Source: Ferrigenium kumadai (GTDB lineage Bacteria > Pseudomonadota > Gammaproteobacteria > Burkholderiales > Gallionellaceae). From it: a DNA stretch of 64,000 bases. The translations under genes were made by a program, and so were the position numbers. A model generated the notes under the pieces. It worked only from the letters and a program-made list of their open reading frames with translations, did not search any database and was not told the origin of the DNA. Below, piece after piece: positions 1-7,101 of the stretch. Every line of letters starts with the position of its first letter. Position 1 is the stretch's first letter. Where the stretch lies: NCBI RefSeq assembly GCF_018324385.1, contig NZ_AP019536.1:434001-498000 (forward strand), read 5' to 3'.

Positions 1-13
1 AAAGCTGCCGATT

Positions 14-652
14 ATGAAAAATCCCAGACACGAACGCCTTTATCGCTTGATGCGTCAGCATCATCGCCACAGCCAATGGGGGCTGACCAATGGGTTGTAT
101 TTGCCGCACAGCTATGAGACCCCGCGCCAATTGTCCTGGTGGGACGACATCGGATTCATTCTGAATGGGCGGCGGGTGATGGTGTGGTGGATTCATCCAC
201 GAATGGCCTATGCCGACGCCATCGAAGAACGGGCCTGGGAGGAAACGGTAACTACCCCGTCAGCTCTTCCAGAGCTATTGGGCCATGAACCCAGTCAGAA
301 AATCTGGAAGAAAGTCGGGAAATCCCGCAAGAAGGTGGTCGGCTACCAAGCTCCGCCTCAGTCCGAATCTAGGCTGGAGCGCTATGACCAGGTCCAGGCT
401 ACTGAGAAACGCCTGAAATCCGACGGAACCGATTTCGAAGTAAGGCCGTCCGTGTCCGTCAGAGCATATTCGTGGGGACTGGGTATGGAGCTTTGCGTGC
501 CGGTGGAGGTGCGCGACCAGAACGAGGCTGGATCATTGGTCGATCTTGCCCGTCGCCTTATTAAAGGTATTGCCACTCTGGATGGCGAATTCCCCGGTTA
601 TAGCTATGGCCGACAGCAATGGCTGGATGAGGCAGAGCGCCGGAACGGCTAG
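14..652 (+). CDS. Hypothetical protein, possibly 5'-partial
   Basis: I do not recognise this 212-residue protein. It is soluble in appearance, with no signal peptide or membrane helix. The N-terminal part is rich in His, Arg and Trp, the middle is basic and Lys-rich (around residues 98-108), and the C-terminal third looks like an ordinary alpha/beta fold. The frame stays open to the left edge of the window and no clear ribosome-binding site precedes the ATG at 14, so the true start could lie outside the window. It is followed by a long non-coding stretch and is separated from the cco operon by two terminators, so it is not part of that operon. It may belong to an integrated element whose right end lies near 1100; that is inference. 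Confidence 0.6.
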   Translation: MKNPRHERLYRLMRQHHRHSQWGLTNGLYLPHSYETPRQLSWWDDIGFILNGRRVMVWWIHPRMAYADAIEERAWEETVTTPSALPELLGHEPSQKIWKKVGKSRKKVVGYQAPPQSESRLERYDQVQATEKRLKSDGTDFEVRPSVSVRAYSWGLGMELCVPVEVRDQNEAGSLVDLARRLIKGIATLDGEFPGYSYGRQQWLDEAERRNG

Positions 653-789
653 TGTTTATTTTCCACTGATAATTCCCTGTTCCAGTGTCGCCACCAATAG
701 CCTGATTTCGCGCGAAACCGGCTCCGATATTGGGTTTTGTGCTGGTGTGTTTATGAAGCAGTGGGGTATCATTGCCAAATTCGCTGTAT

Positions 790-884
790 TTATCCCTGTT
801 AGCAGGGGAAAACAGCAGAGAGAAAAGCGGTGGAGACTCTGCCCACCGCCAAATCAAAGCCGCCCCTTGTGGGCGGTTTTTATT
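790..884 (+). ncRNA. Candidate small structured RNA ending in a terminator
   Basis: Three hairpins follow one another: CCCTG/CAGGG at 794-807, GCGGTGG/CCACCGC at 827-849, and CCGCCC/GGGCGG at 860-876 with flanking A-T pairs and a U-run at 877-881. The last has the form of a rho-independent terminator. This arrangement fits a small RNA or the structured 3' end of an upstream transcript. No known RNA family was recognised, and no promoter was clearly identified. Confidence 0.3.
856..884 (+). terminator. Rho-independent terminator
   Basis: A CCGCCC stem (860-865), a five-base loop and GGGCGG (871-876) are extended by A-U pairs and followed by five T residues. It would end transcription coming from the first ORF or from the structured RNA candidate. 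Confidence 0.65.
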
Positions 885-1083
885 TGGCTGAAACCCAAGT
901 GTGAATAGGGGCTTGTGTTCGACGACACGCGGCGAGGTTTGCTGCGACGCAGGCTAACGTGAGCTTGCGAATTTGAAGCGCGATAGCGCGGCCGTACTCA
1001 CCGGCCAGCGCTGCTCGCGCAGGACGCCCAGGGGGCGGTTCCAAGTGCAGCCGAGGAGTGAGGCTTTCGCAGACGCATCGAGC

Positions 1084-1102
1084 AATCTCTTCCTCTCCGT
1101 CA
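1084..1102 (+). other. Possible remnant of a tRNA-Ser 3' end (attachment-site scar)
   Basis: The 19 bases resemble the T-arm/acceptor 3' end of bacterial tRNA-Ser (typically ending ...CTTCCTCTCCGCCA), here with CCGTCA instead of CCGCCA and a changed T-loop. No complete tRNA can be folded around it. A terminator-like hairpin follows at 1112-1137, as expected behind a tRNA gene. Integrative elements that target tRNA 3' ends leave such displaced copies. The match is short, so this is tentative. Confidence 0.25.
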
Positions 1103-1111
1103 GATTAAGAA

Positions 1112-1137
1112 AGGCCCTCCGCATGGGAGGTCTTTTT
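1112..1137 (+). terminator. Terminator-like hairpin upstream of the cco promoter
   Basis: AGGCCCTCC and GGGAGGTCT form a nine-pair stem with one mismatch around a GCAT loop (1121-1124), followed by a T-run at 1133-1137. It insulates the cco operon from upstream transcription. Confidence 0.5.
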
Positions 1138-1162
1138 CTTTGGCTCTCGCGCTAATTGAAAT

Positions 1163-1203
1163 TTGATATACATCAAACACCCCATTCCATTTCTGCATAC
1201 TAT
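1163..1203 (+). promoter_or_regulatory. FNR box and FNR-dependent promoter of the cco operon
   Basis: TTGATATACATCAA at 1163-1176 is a perfect match to the FNR consensus TTGAT-N4-ATCAA. A -10-like TACTAT lies at 1198-1203. A start site near 1210 would place the box centre at about -41, the classical class II activating position. The ccoN start codon lies about 190 bases further down. An fnr gene is present at 11069-11812. The low-oxygen induction this implies is standard for cbb3 oxidases. Confidence 0.85.
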
Positions 1204-1402
1204 CCCTGCGTGCAATCAGCACCAATCTTGAGCGTTCTGGGTGGTTATGGCTGTAATTAGTACAGTTTTCCCCTTTACGTGTCCCTGATTGGTGTGCCAT
1301 GATTGCGCAGCTTTTAAAGCTGTAACGAAGTGGTGTGTTATTTGCTCGGTTTTTTTGAGGTAACACATTGTTTTTTAACTTGGCTCTGGGGAGGAGACTA
1401 CT

Positions 1403-2836
1403 GTGGAAGCAACTCAAGCGACACCAGTAAAGTACGACATGGAAGTGGTTCGATGGTTCACCATCGCTGCCGCTATCTACGCTGTAGTAGGTACGCTGAT
1501 CGGTGTGTATATCGCATCGGAACTGGCGTTCCCGTTTTTGAACTTTGACATTCCGTATATCACCTTCGGACGTTTGCGTCCGTTGCATACCAATGCGGTG
1601 ATTTTTGCATTCGGCGGTTGCGCGTTGATGGCGACCGGTTTCTATATGGTGCAGCGCACCGGCGCGACCAAGCTGTGGAGCAATGGCTTGGCATGGTTCA
1701 CCTTCTGGGGTTGGAACCTGATCATCGTGCTGGCTGTTGTTACTCTGCCGCTGGGTCTGACTTCCGGCAAGGAGTACGCGGAGCTGGAATGGCCGATCGA
1801 TATTCTGATCGCCGTGGTCTGGTTGTCCTTCGGTCTGAATCACATCATGACCGTGTCGATCCGCAAGACCTCTCACATCTATGTATCCAACTGGTTCACC
1901 ATGGGTATGATCGTGATGATCACCTACCTGCATGTGGTGAATAGCTTGGCTCTCCCGGTCAGTTTGACCAAGTCCTACTCCATCTACACCGGCGTGCAAG
2001 ACGCGATGGTGCAATGGTGGTGGGGTCACAATGCGGTGGGTTTCTACCTGACTGGCGGCTTCCTGGGCATCATGTACTACTTCGTGCCTAAGCAAGTCGG
2101 CAAGCCGGTATTCTCCTATCGCCTGTCCGTGTTGCACTTCTGGGCGCTGACCTTCGGCTATGTCTGGCTGGGCGCGCACCACCTGCAATACACCGCTCTG
2201 CCTGACTGGACCGGTTCCCTGGGTGCTGCGGTTTCCCTGGCGATGATCATCCCGTCCTGGGGTGGTGCGATGAACGGTATGATGACTTTGTCCGGTGCTT
2301 GGGACCGTCTGCGTACCGACTACATCCTGCGCTTCCTGGTTGTGGCTCTGGCGTTCTACGCGATGTCCACCTTCGAAGGTCCGGTGATGTCCATCAAGAC
2401 CGTTAATGCCCTGTCTCACTACACCGACTGGACCGTTGGTCACGTGCACTCCGGCGCATTGGGCTGGATGGCGATGGTTGCCTACGGCGCGATGTACCAC
2501 ATGGTGAAGAAGCTGTGGGGCGTGGACAAGATGTACTCCGAAGGCCTGGTGAACGTGCACTTCTGGCTGGCTACTATCGGTACGGTGGTTTATGTCGTGG
2601 CGATGTGGGTTTCCGGCATCATGCAGGGTCTGATGTGGCGTGATTATGACGAGTACGGCACCCTGACCTATACCTTCGTTGAGTCTGTGTCCGCAATGCA
2701 TCCGTACTACGCGATGCGCGCAATCGGCGGCGCAATCTTCAATCTGGGTACCTGGATCGCGCTGTACAACATCGTGATGACAGTGCGTACGGCAAGTGCT
2801 GTGCGTGCCGCTAACGCTGTTCCGGCTAACGCATAA
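1403..2836 (+). CDS. ccoN: cbb3-type cytochrome c oxidase catalytic subunit I
   Basis: This is the heme-copper catalytic subunit that reduces O2 to water and pumps protons in the inner membrane, with high oxygen affinity. The 477-residue protein is almost entirely transmembrane (about 12 helices). Conserved ligand regions are visible: H62 in RPLHTN (low-spin heme b), [10 protein letters not shown] (Cu-B histidine), the AHHLQYT histidine pair and [11 protein letters not shown] (heme ligands). The start is a GTG preceded by GGAGGAG with good spacing. It is the first gene of ccoNOQP and sits behind the FNR-dependent promoter. Codon choice is that of a highly expressed gene. Confidence 0.97.
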   Translation: MEATQATPVKYDMEVVRWFTIAAAIYAVVGTLIGVYIASELAFPFLNFDIPYITFGRLRPLHTNAVIFAFGGCALMATGFYMVQRTGATKLWSNGLAWFTFWGWNLIIVLAVVTLPLGLTSGKEYAELEWPIDILIAVVWLSFGLNHIMTVSIRKTSHIYVSNWFTMGMIVMITYLHVVNSLALPVSLTKSYSIYTGVQDAMVQWWWGHNAVGFYLTGGFLGIMYYFVPKQVGKPVFSYRLSVLHFWALTFGYVWLGAHHLQYTALPDWTGSLGAAVSLAMIIPSWGGAMNGMMTLSGAWDRLRTDYILRFLVVALAFYAMSTFEGPVMSIKTVNALSHYTDWTVGHVHSGALGWMAMVAYGAMYHMVKKLWGVDKMYSEGLVNVHFWLATIGTVVYVVAMWVSGIMQGLMWRDYDEYGTLTYTFVESVSAMHPYYAMRAIGGAIFNLGTWIALYNIVMTVRTASAVRAANAVPANA

Positions 2837-2846
2837 GGAGTGAGAC

Positions 2847-3644
2847 ATGTCTGATCACGACAAAATCTATTCGACCAAATTTCAGGACAAGATCGAGCGC
2901 AACACACTCCTGATGTTTGTAATGACCGCTTTCGCCGTGGCGATCGGCGGTATCGTGGAAATCGTTCCGTTGTTCTACCTGCCCAATACCGCGATGAGCG
3001 GTGGTGACGGCACGTTCAACGGCACGGCCCACAAGGACCAGAACGGCAACGTCATTCCGATGGACAAGATCGTCTGGAATCCGGCTACTTCGGCGCACAA
3101 GACGCTGGAAGACTGGCAGCCTGGCGACGGCGTTCGTCCTTACAAGCCGCTGGAACTGGCTGGTCGTTACGTTTACATCCGCGAAGGCTGCTTCCTGTGC
3201 CACTCGCAGATGATTCGTCCGTTCCGTGACGAGAAGGATCGTTACGGTCATTACTCGATCGCCGAAGAGTCCATGTACGATCACACTTATCAGTGGGGTT
3301 CCAAGCGTACAGGTCCGGATCTGGCCCGCGTCGGCGGCAAGTACTCGGATGAGTGGCATCGCCGCCACCTGAAGTATCCGCGTCAAGTGGTGCCCGAGTC
3401 CGTCATGCCGAACTACTTCTGGCTGGAAAGCAATCCTGTGAATGTCGCGGAAACGGTGCAAACCATGAAGGTCATGACCATGATGCCGTTCAACCCGATT
3501 CCCAAGACCATCTACTCGGATGCCTACATCGACGGCGCGTCGGCGCAGTTGGAAGGCAAGACCGAAATGGATGCGTTGATTGCCTACTTGCAAAGCATGG
3601 GTAATCACGTCAAGTTTGAAGAGGGTGTGAATTACCGTGACTAA
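2847..3644 (+). CDS. ccoO: cbb3-type cytochrome c oxidase subunit II, mono-heme
   Basis: CcoO is the membrane-anchored mono-heme c subunit that passes electrons to CcoN. It has one N-terminal membrane helix (about residues 20-45), the heme motif CFLCH at 115-119, and a distal Met ligand candidate in SVMPNY. At 265 residues it is slightly longer than many homologues because of a polar insert after the helix (about residues 49-90). A ribosome-binding site (AAGGAGTGAG) lies just before the ATG, ten bases after ccoN. Its end overlaps the GTG start assigned to ccoQ. Confidence 0.97.
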   Translation: MSDHDKIYSTKFQDKIERNTLLMFVMTAFAVAIGGIVEIVPLFYLPNTAMSGGDGTFNGTAHKDQNGNVIPMDKIVWNPATSAHKTLEDWQPGDGVRPYKPLELAGRYVYIREGCFLCHSQMIRPFRDEKDRYGHYSIAEESMYDHTYQWGSKRTGPDLARVGGKYSDEWHRRHLKYPRQVVPESVMPNYFWLESNPVNVAETVQTMKVMTMMPFNPIPKTIYSDAYIDGASAQLEGKTEMDALIAYLQSMGNHVKFEEGVNYRD

Positions 3645-3846
3645 GCTGCTCGGGTACCTTGGGATGGACGTGGAAGTCATGACCACGAACGATTGGCTGG
3701 GGGTGTTCTTCGCCCTGGTTTCGGCAATCGGCATGGTGGCGATCTATTTCATGGTATTCCGGCCAGCCAACAAGGAATCGTTCGAGTCCCAGGGCGTTAT
3801 CGCCCTGGATGACGAAGACCCTATCAATATGGGAGAAAAAAGATGA
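3637..3846 (+). CDS. ccoQ: cbb3-type oxidase small subunit CcoQ/FixQ
   Basis: This 69-residue protein has a single membrane helix (about residues 20-40, [21 protein letters not shown]) followed by an acidic tail. This is the usual form of CcoQ, which stabilises the oxidase. The GTG start overlaps the end of ccoO by eight bases, and its stop overlaps the ccoP start by four (ATGA), so the genes are translationally coupled. A later start at M10 or M15 is possible, because the first 15 residues are not typical of the family and the ribosome-binding site (GAGGGTG) is only fair. Confidence 0.88.
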   Translation: MTKLLGYLGMDVEVMTTNDWLGVFFALVSAIGMVAIYFMVFRPANKESFESQGVIALDDEDPINMGEKR

Positions 3847-4781
3847 GTGAAAAACACGATGTAGGTGGCGTGACAACGACAGGCCACGTGTGGGACGACG
3901 ATCTGGGGGATTTGACCAATCAGCCACCCAAGTGGTGGATGCTGGGTCTGACCGCCAGTGCAATCTGGTGTGTGGTGTACTTCCTGTACTACCCGTCGAT
4001 TCCTGTTTCCAACGCAAACAGCTTCTTCAAGGGGATCGGCGGCTGGACAGCGATCACCGAGATGGAAGCCGACAAGAGCGTGGTGGACAATGTCCGTAAG
4101 CAATATGAAGACAAGCTTAAGGGCATGACTCCGGCTGCGATCCTGGCGGATAGCCAGTTGACCGAGTACGTTACCCGTTCCGGCAAGGTGCTGTTCGGTG
4201 ACAACTGTGCTGCCTGTCACGGCCAGAACGGCGTGGGCACGACCGACAAGCAAGGTCTGTTCGCTCCGATCCTGAACGACGACGACTGGCTGTACGGCGG
4301 TAAGATCGACGACATCTACGCATCCATCACTGGCGGTCGCCAGGGCATGATGCCTGCGCACAAGGATATCTTGTCCGCTGCCGAGATCGACACGCTGGCC
4401 AATGCTGTTGCCGGTGGCAACCCGACCTCCACACCGCTGTTCGCGGAAAAAGGTTGTACTGCTTGTCACGGTCCTGATGGCAAGGGTGTGCAGCCCATGG
4501 GTTCTGCTAACCTGACCGACAAGATCTGGCGTTTTGACGGCTCCGTCGAAGGTATCAAGTACACCATCGCCAACGGTGTGAACGCCGGTACTCCGGAAAC
4601 ACGCGTTGCGGTGATGCCTTCCTTCCAGTCCGCCGGCAAGCTGAGCGATGCTGAAATGAAGAAGCTGGCTGTCTATGTGTACAAGTTTGGCGGTGGCCAG
4701 GCTGAAGCACCGGCACCGGCCGCACCTGCTGCAGAAGCAGCCGCCTCCGCAGTTGAGGCTGCCGCACCTGCCGCACAGTAA
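3843..4781 (+). CDS. ccoP: cbb3-type cytochrome c oxidase subunit III, di-heme
   Basis: CcoP is the di-heme c subunit that takes electrons from soluble cytochrome c. The 312-residue protein has a cytoplasmic start, a membrane helix (about residues 37-57, WWMLGLTASAIWCVVYFLYY), and two cytochrome c domains with CAACH (122-126) and CTACH (205-209). An unusual Ala/Pro/Glu-rich tail of about 28 residues follows the second domain. The short helix-linker arrangement is that of one-helix CcoP. It is the last large gene of the structural operon; a small membrane-peptide gene follows after a 60-base leader. Confidence 0.97.
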   Translation: MSEKHDVGGVTTTGHVWDDDLGDLTNQPPKWWMLGLTASAIWCVVYFLYYPSIPVSNANSFFKGIGGWTAITEMEADKSVVDNVRKQYEDKLKGMTPAAILADSQLTEYVTRSGKVLFGDNCAACHGQNGVGTTDKQGLFAPILNDDDWLYGGKIDDIYASITGGRQGMMPAHKDILSAAEIDTLANAVAGGNPTSTPLFAEKGCTACHGPDGKGVQPMGSANLTDKIWRFDGSVEGIKYTIANGVNAGTPETRVAVMPSFQSAGKLSDAEMKKLAVYVYKFGGGQAEAPAPAAPAAEAAASAVEAAAPAAQ

Positions 4782-4841
4782 TTTGTCTCAATCCGTGCGG
4801 AAGCAACTCCGCACGGAATTTACCTACAAGGAGATTAAGAG

Positions 4842-4958
4842 ATGAATCATGATATGGTGTTTTACGGCGTGATTATTTGCGTAATAGGGGCTGCCGCCGT
4901 TATGGGCTGGCTGTTCTACATGCTGTATCGGAACGCAACCAAAGGCACGAATCAGTAA
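4842..4958 (+). CDS. Small single-helix membrane protein, possible extra cbb3 oxidase subunit
   Basis: A 38-residue ORF starts with ATG at 4842, preceded by a strong AAGGAG (4828-4833) at ideal spacing, and ends with TAA at 4958. The product begins MNHDMVFYGV, has one hydrophobic helix (about residues 7-29) and ends in a short basic and polar tail (YRNATKGTNQ). It lies 60 bases after ccoP and just before the operon terminator. Size, topology and position recall CcoM of Pseudomonas stutzeri (a 37-residue cbb3 subunit) and other small oxidase peptides. Sequence identity to CcoM cannot be judged here, so the function is inferred. Confidence 0.75.
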   Translation: MNHDMVFYGVIICVIGAAAVMGWLFYMLYRNATKGTNQ

Positions 4959-4975
4959 CTGCAGGAACGTTTGTG

Positions 4976-5005
4976 AAGGAGGAGAGTCATATCTCCTCCT
5001 TTTTT
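4976..5005 (+). terminator. Rho-independent terminator of the ccoNOQP operon
   Basis: A perfect ten-base-pair stem AAGGAGGAGA/TCTCCTCCTT (4976-4985 with 4992-5001) with a six-base loop runs into a T-tract at 5000-5005. It ends the structural operon after the 38-codon gene and separates it from ccoGHIS. Confidence 0.92.
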
Positions 5006-5123
5006 CATATTGTGATAAAGGATATCTCCGGATTGGTTCTGTATCAGGCAGAGAGCTTATCTGGAGCTATCTTGAATTTGGCGAAGACCAAAATAACCCG
5101 TTGGGTCTATTAGGAGTGAGAAC

Positions 5124-6554
5124 GTGGATAAGGAAGTCGAACAGAAAGAAGTAGGCACAGTCACCAGCATTTATCAGGAATTCGAACACTGGGATGTAAA
5201 CAAAGGCGATAAGACCATCCATGCCAAGCGCATGCCGGGCTTCTTCCGCACAGTAAAGAATTACACGCAATTGGCACTGTGGCTGCCGTTTTTCCTGCTG
5301 CCCTACCTGCGCTGGAACGGTAAGCAGGCGATCCTGTTCGATATCCAGAATCGCCAGTTCCATTTTTTCAATCTGACAGTGTTGCCGCAGGACATCTGGA
5401 TGCTGTCGTTGCTCCTGCTGGTGTTGGCAATGACTCTGTTTGCGGTCACTTCGGTCGCATCGCGCGTTTGGTGCGGCTATTTCTGTTTCCAGACGGCCTG
5501 GACCGACTGGTTCACCTGGATCGAGGACAAGATCGAGGGAAATCCGACGGCCAGGCGCAAGTTGGAAGAGGCCCCTTGGGATTTTGACAAGATCAAGAAG
5601 AAGGTCTCCAAGCATTTCATCTGGATGGTGATCGCCCTGTTCACCGGCATCAGTTTCTCCGTCTGGTTCGTTGACGCCTACGATTACTGGCGCGACTTGG
5701 TACATCTCCAGTTGCCGACTGTCGGCTGGGTGGTGATTACCATGTTCTTCCTGGGTACCTACATCCTTGCCGGTCTGCTGCGTGAGCAAACCTGTTTCTG
5801 GCTGTGTCCCTATGCACGCATTCAGGGCGTGATGTCCGACGCGCAGACCATCCTGCCGACCTACGATTTCAATCGAGGCGAGCCTCGCGGCAAGTTGCGC
5901 CGCGGCGGAGAAGTCGTGGCGCAACAGGGCGACTGTATCGACTGCTTCCAGTGCGTGCAGGTTTGCCCTACTGGCGTGGACATTCGCGAAGGCCAGCAAC
6001 TGGGCTGTATCACTTGCGGTCTGTGCATCGACGCCTGCGATTCCATCATGGATAAGATCGGCAAGCCGCATGGTCTGATCCGTTACGCGTCACTGGACGA
6101 GTTGGAGGGCAAGCCGGCAAAGAAGATGTACCAGCATCCCCGCACACTTGTGTATATCGGTATCATCCTTATCGCGCTGGCCGGCATCGTTTACGGTCTG
6201 ACGCACCTCGGGGCGATGACCTTGAAGGTGATTCCGGAACGCCAGCCGCTGTTCGTGACCCTGAGCGACGGCTCGATCCAGAACAAGTACGAATTCAAGG
6301 TGCTCAACAAGACCGACAAGGATGTCTTTGTGACGGTCGCGGCTGAAGGCGGCATCAAAGGACAGGTGGTCATCGGGGCCGATAAGCCGTTGCTGACCCA
6401 TCATGGCCGCGGAACCTCGTTCACCATCTTCGTCAAGGCACCCGGCGAGAACATCAAGAAGGAAGTGACGCCGCTTGAGTTCCGTGTGCAGTCCGTCGAT
6501 GATCCGACGATCGCGGCCGAGTATTCGACGAAATTCAATGGCCCCAAGCGTTGA
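5124..6554 (+). CDS. ccoG: cbb3 oxidase maturation ferredoxin CcoG/RdxA
   Basis: CcoG is a polyferredoxin membrane protein involved in copper handling during cbb3 assembly (cupric reductase activity is reported for the family). The 476-residue protein has several membrane helices (two before residue 120, then around 185-220 and 340-360). It has eight cysteines of two [4Fe-4S] clusters in CIDCFQCVQVCP and CITCGLCIDACD (about residues 271-308), and a C-terminal immunoglobulin-like periplasmic domain. The GTG start at 5124 follows an AGGAG site. It heads the assembly operon ccoGHIS. Confidence 0.96.
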   Translation: MDKEVEQKEVGTVTSIYQEFEHWDVNKGDKTIHAKRMPGFFRTVKNYTQLALWLPFFLLPYLRWNGKQAILFDIQNRQFHFFNLTVLPQDIWMLSLLLLVLAMTLFAVTSVASRVWCGYFCFQTAWTDWFTWIEDKIEGNPTARRKLEEAPWDFDKIKKKVSKHFIWMVIALFTGISFSVWFVDAYDYWRDLVHLQLPTVGWVVITMFFLGTYILAGLLREQTCFWLCPYARIQGVMSDAQTILPTYDFNRGEPRGKLRRGGEVVAQQGDCIDCFQCVQVCPTGVDIREGQQLGCITCGLCIDACDSIMDKIGKPHGLIRYASLDELEGKPAKKMYQHPRTLVYIGIILIALAGIVYGLTHLGAMTLKVIPERQPLFVTLSDGSIQNKYEFKVLNKTDKDVFVTVAAEGGIKGQVVIGADKPLLTHHGRGTSFTIFVKAPGENIKKEVTPLEFRVQSVDDPTIAAEYSTKFNGPKR

Positions 6555-6579
6555 TTCAAGAACACAGGAGTTAGAGAAA

Positions 6580-7095
6580 ATGATTTCACAGAGCAACAAG
6601 GCCGGCCTGCGCAACCCCTGGTTGATCGGCATGCTGGGGCTGATCGTGGTGGTATTGGGCGTGAATATCACATTCATCTGGTATTCCGCGAACAGCAGCC
6701 GTTCTTCGCTCGTCGACCAGGATTACAAGACCAAGGACCGCAAGGCGAACGAAGAGTTGTTGAAGGAACTGCGAGAGCAGCAATCGCTGGCTTGGCAGAC
6801 CTCCATCAAGAAGCCTGCATCACTTGTCGTGGGTGCGCCTACTACATACGAGATCAGTGTAGTGGATCGCGATGGCAAACCGGTAAGCGGCACGATGACA
6901 GTCGATGCTTACCGTGCATCGGATGCCAGCAAGGATTTCACCACCGAGTTCAAGGAAGTGTCTCCGGGCAACTATCAGGGAGCCATCAATTTTCCGTTGA
7001 AGGGTTACTGGGAGTTGCGCATCCACGTCAAACGGGGTGAGGACGATTTCGGGGTGAACACCGACAGGTTCATGGTCGCCGAAACCGCGCAGTAG
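6580..7095 (+). CDS. ccoH: FixH-family protein, cbb3 assembly factor CcoH
   Basis: This 171-residue protein has one N-terminal membrane helix (about residues 15-37) and a periplasmic beta-rich FixH domain with the typical WELRIHVKRGEDDF segment near its end. FixH/CcoH is needed for stable cbb3 assembly. The ATG at 6580 follows CAGGAG; the frame is open further upstream, but those residues overlap ccoG and do not resemble the family. It sits between ccoG and ccoI as in other cco assembly operons. Confidence 0.92.
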   Translation: MISQSNKAGLRNPWLIGMLGLIVVVLGVNITFIWYSANSSRSSLVDQDYKTKDRKANEELLKELREQQSLAWQTSIKKPASLVVGAPTTYEISVVDRDGKPVSGTMTVDAYRASDASKDFTTEFKEVSPGNYQGAINFPLKGYWELRIHVKRGEDDFGVNTDRFMVAETAQ

Positions 7096-7101
7096 TTATC
7101 G

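Larger units (their letters stand above)
653..1162. other. Non-coding stretch with stem-loops and two terminators
   Basis: No convincing coding sequence is seen here; the short open frames overlap in several frames and lack ribosome-binding sites. The stretch holds three successive stem-loops ending in a terminator (794-884), a GC-rich section of about 200 bases with no recognisable content (about 895-1080), a possible decayed tRNA-Ser 3' end (1084-1102), and a second terminator-like hairpin (1112-1137). The FNR-dependent promoter of the cco operon follows directly. Confidence 0.6.

Noticed and set aside
973..1155. Short plus-strand ORF of 60 codons before the cco promoter
   Set aside because: No ribosome-binding site, no family resemblance, and it runs through the terminator-like hairpin at 1112-1137.
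1100..2848. Minus-strand open frame of 582 codons opposite ccoN
   Set aside because: Antisense to a highly conserved membrane protein, His-rich translation, and it would run across the FNR promoter.
5000..5123. Possible second FNR box before ccoG
   Set aside because: The TGTGATAAAGGATATC-like stretch does not match TTGAT-N4-ATCAA.
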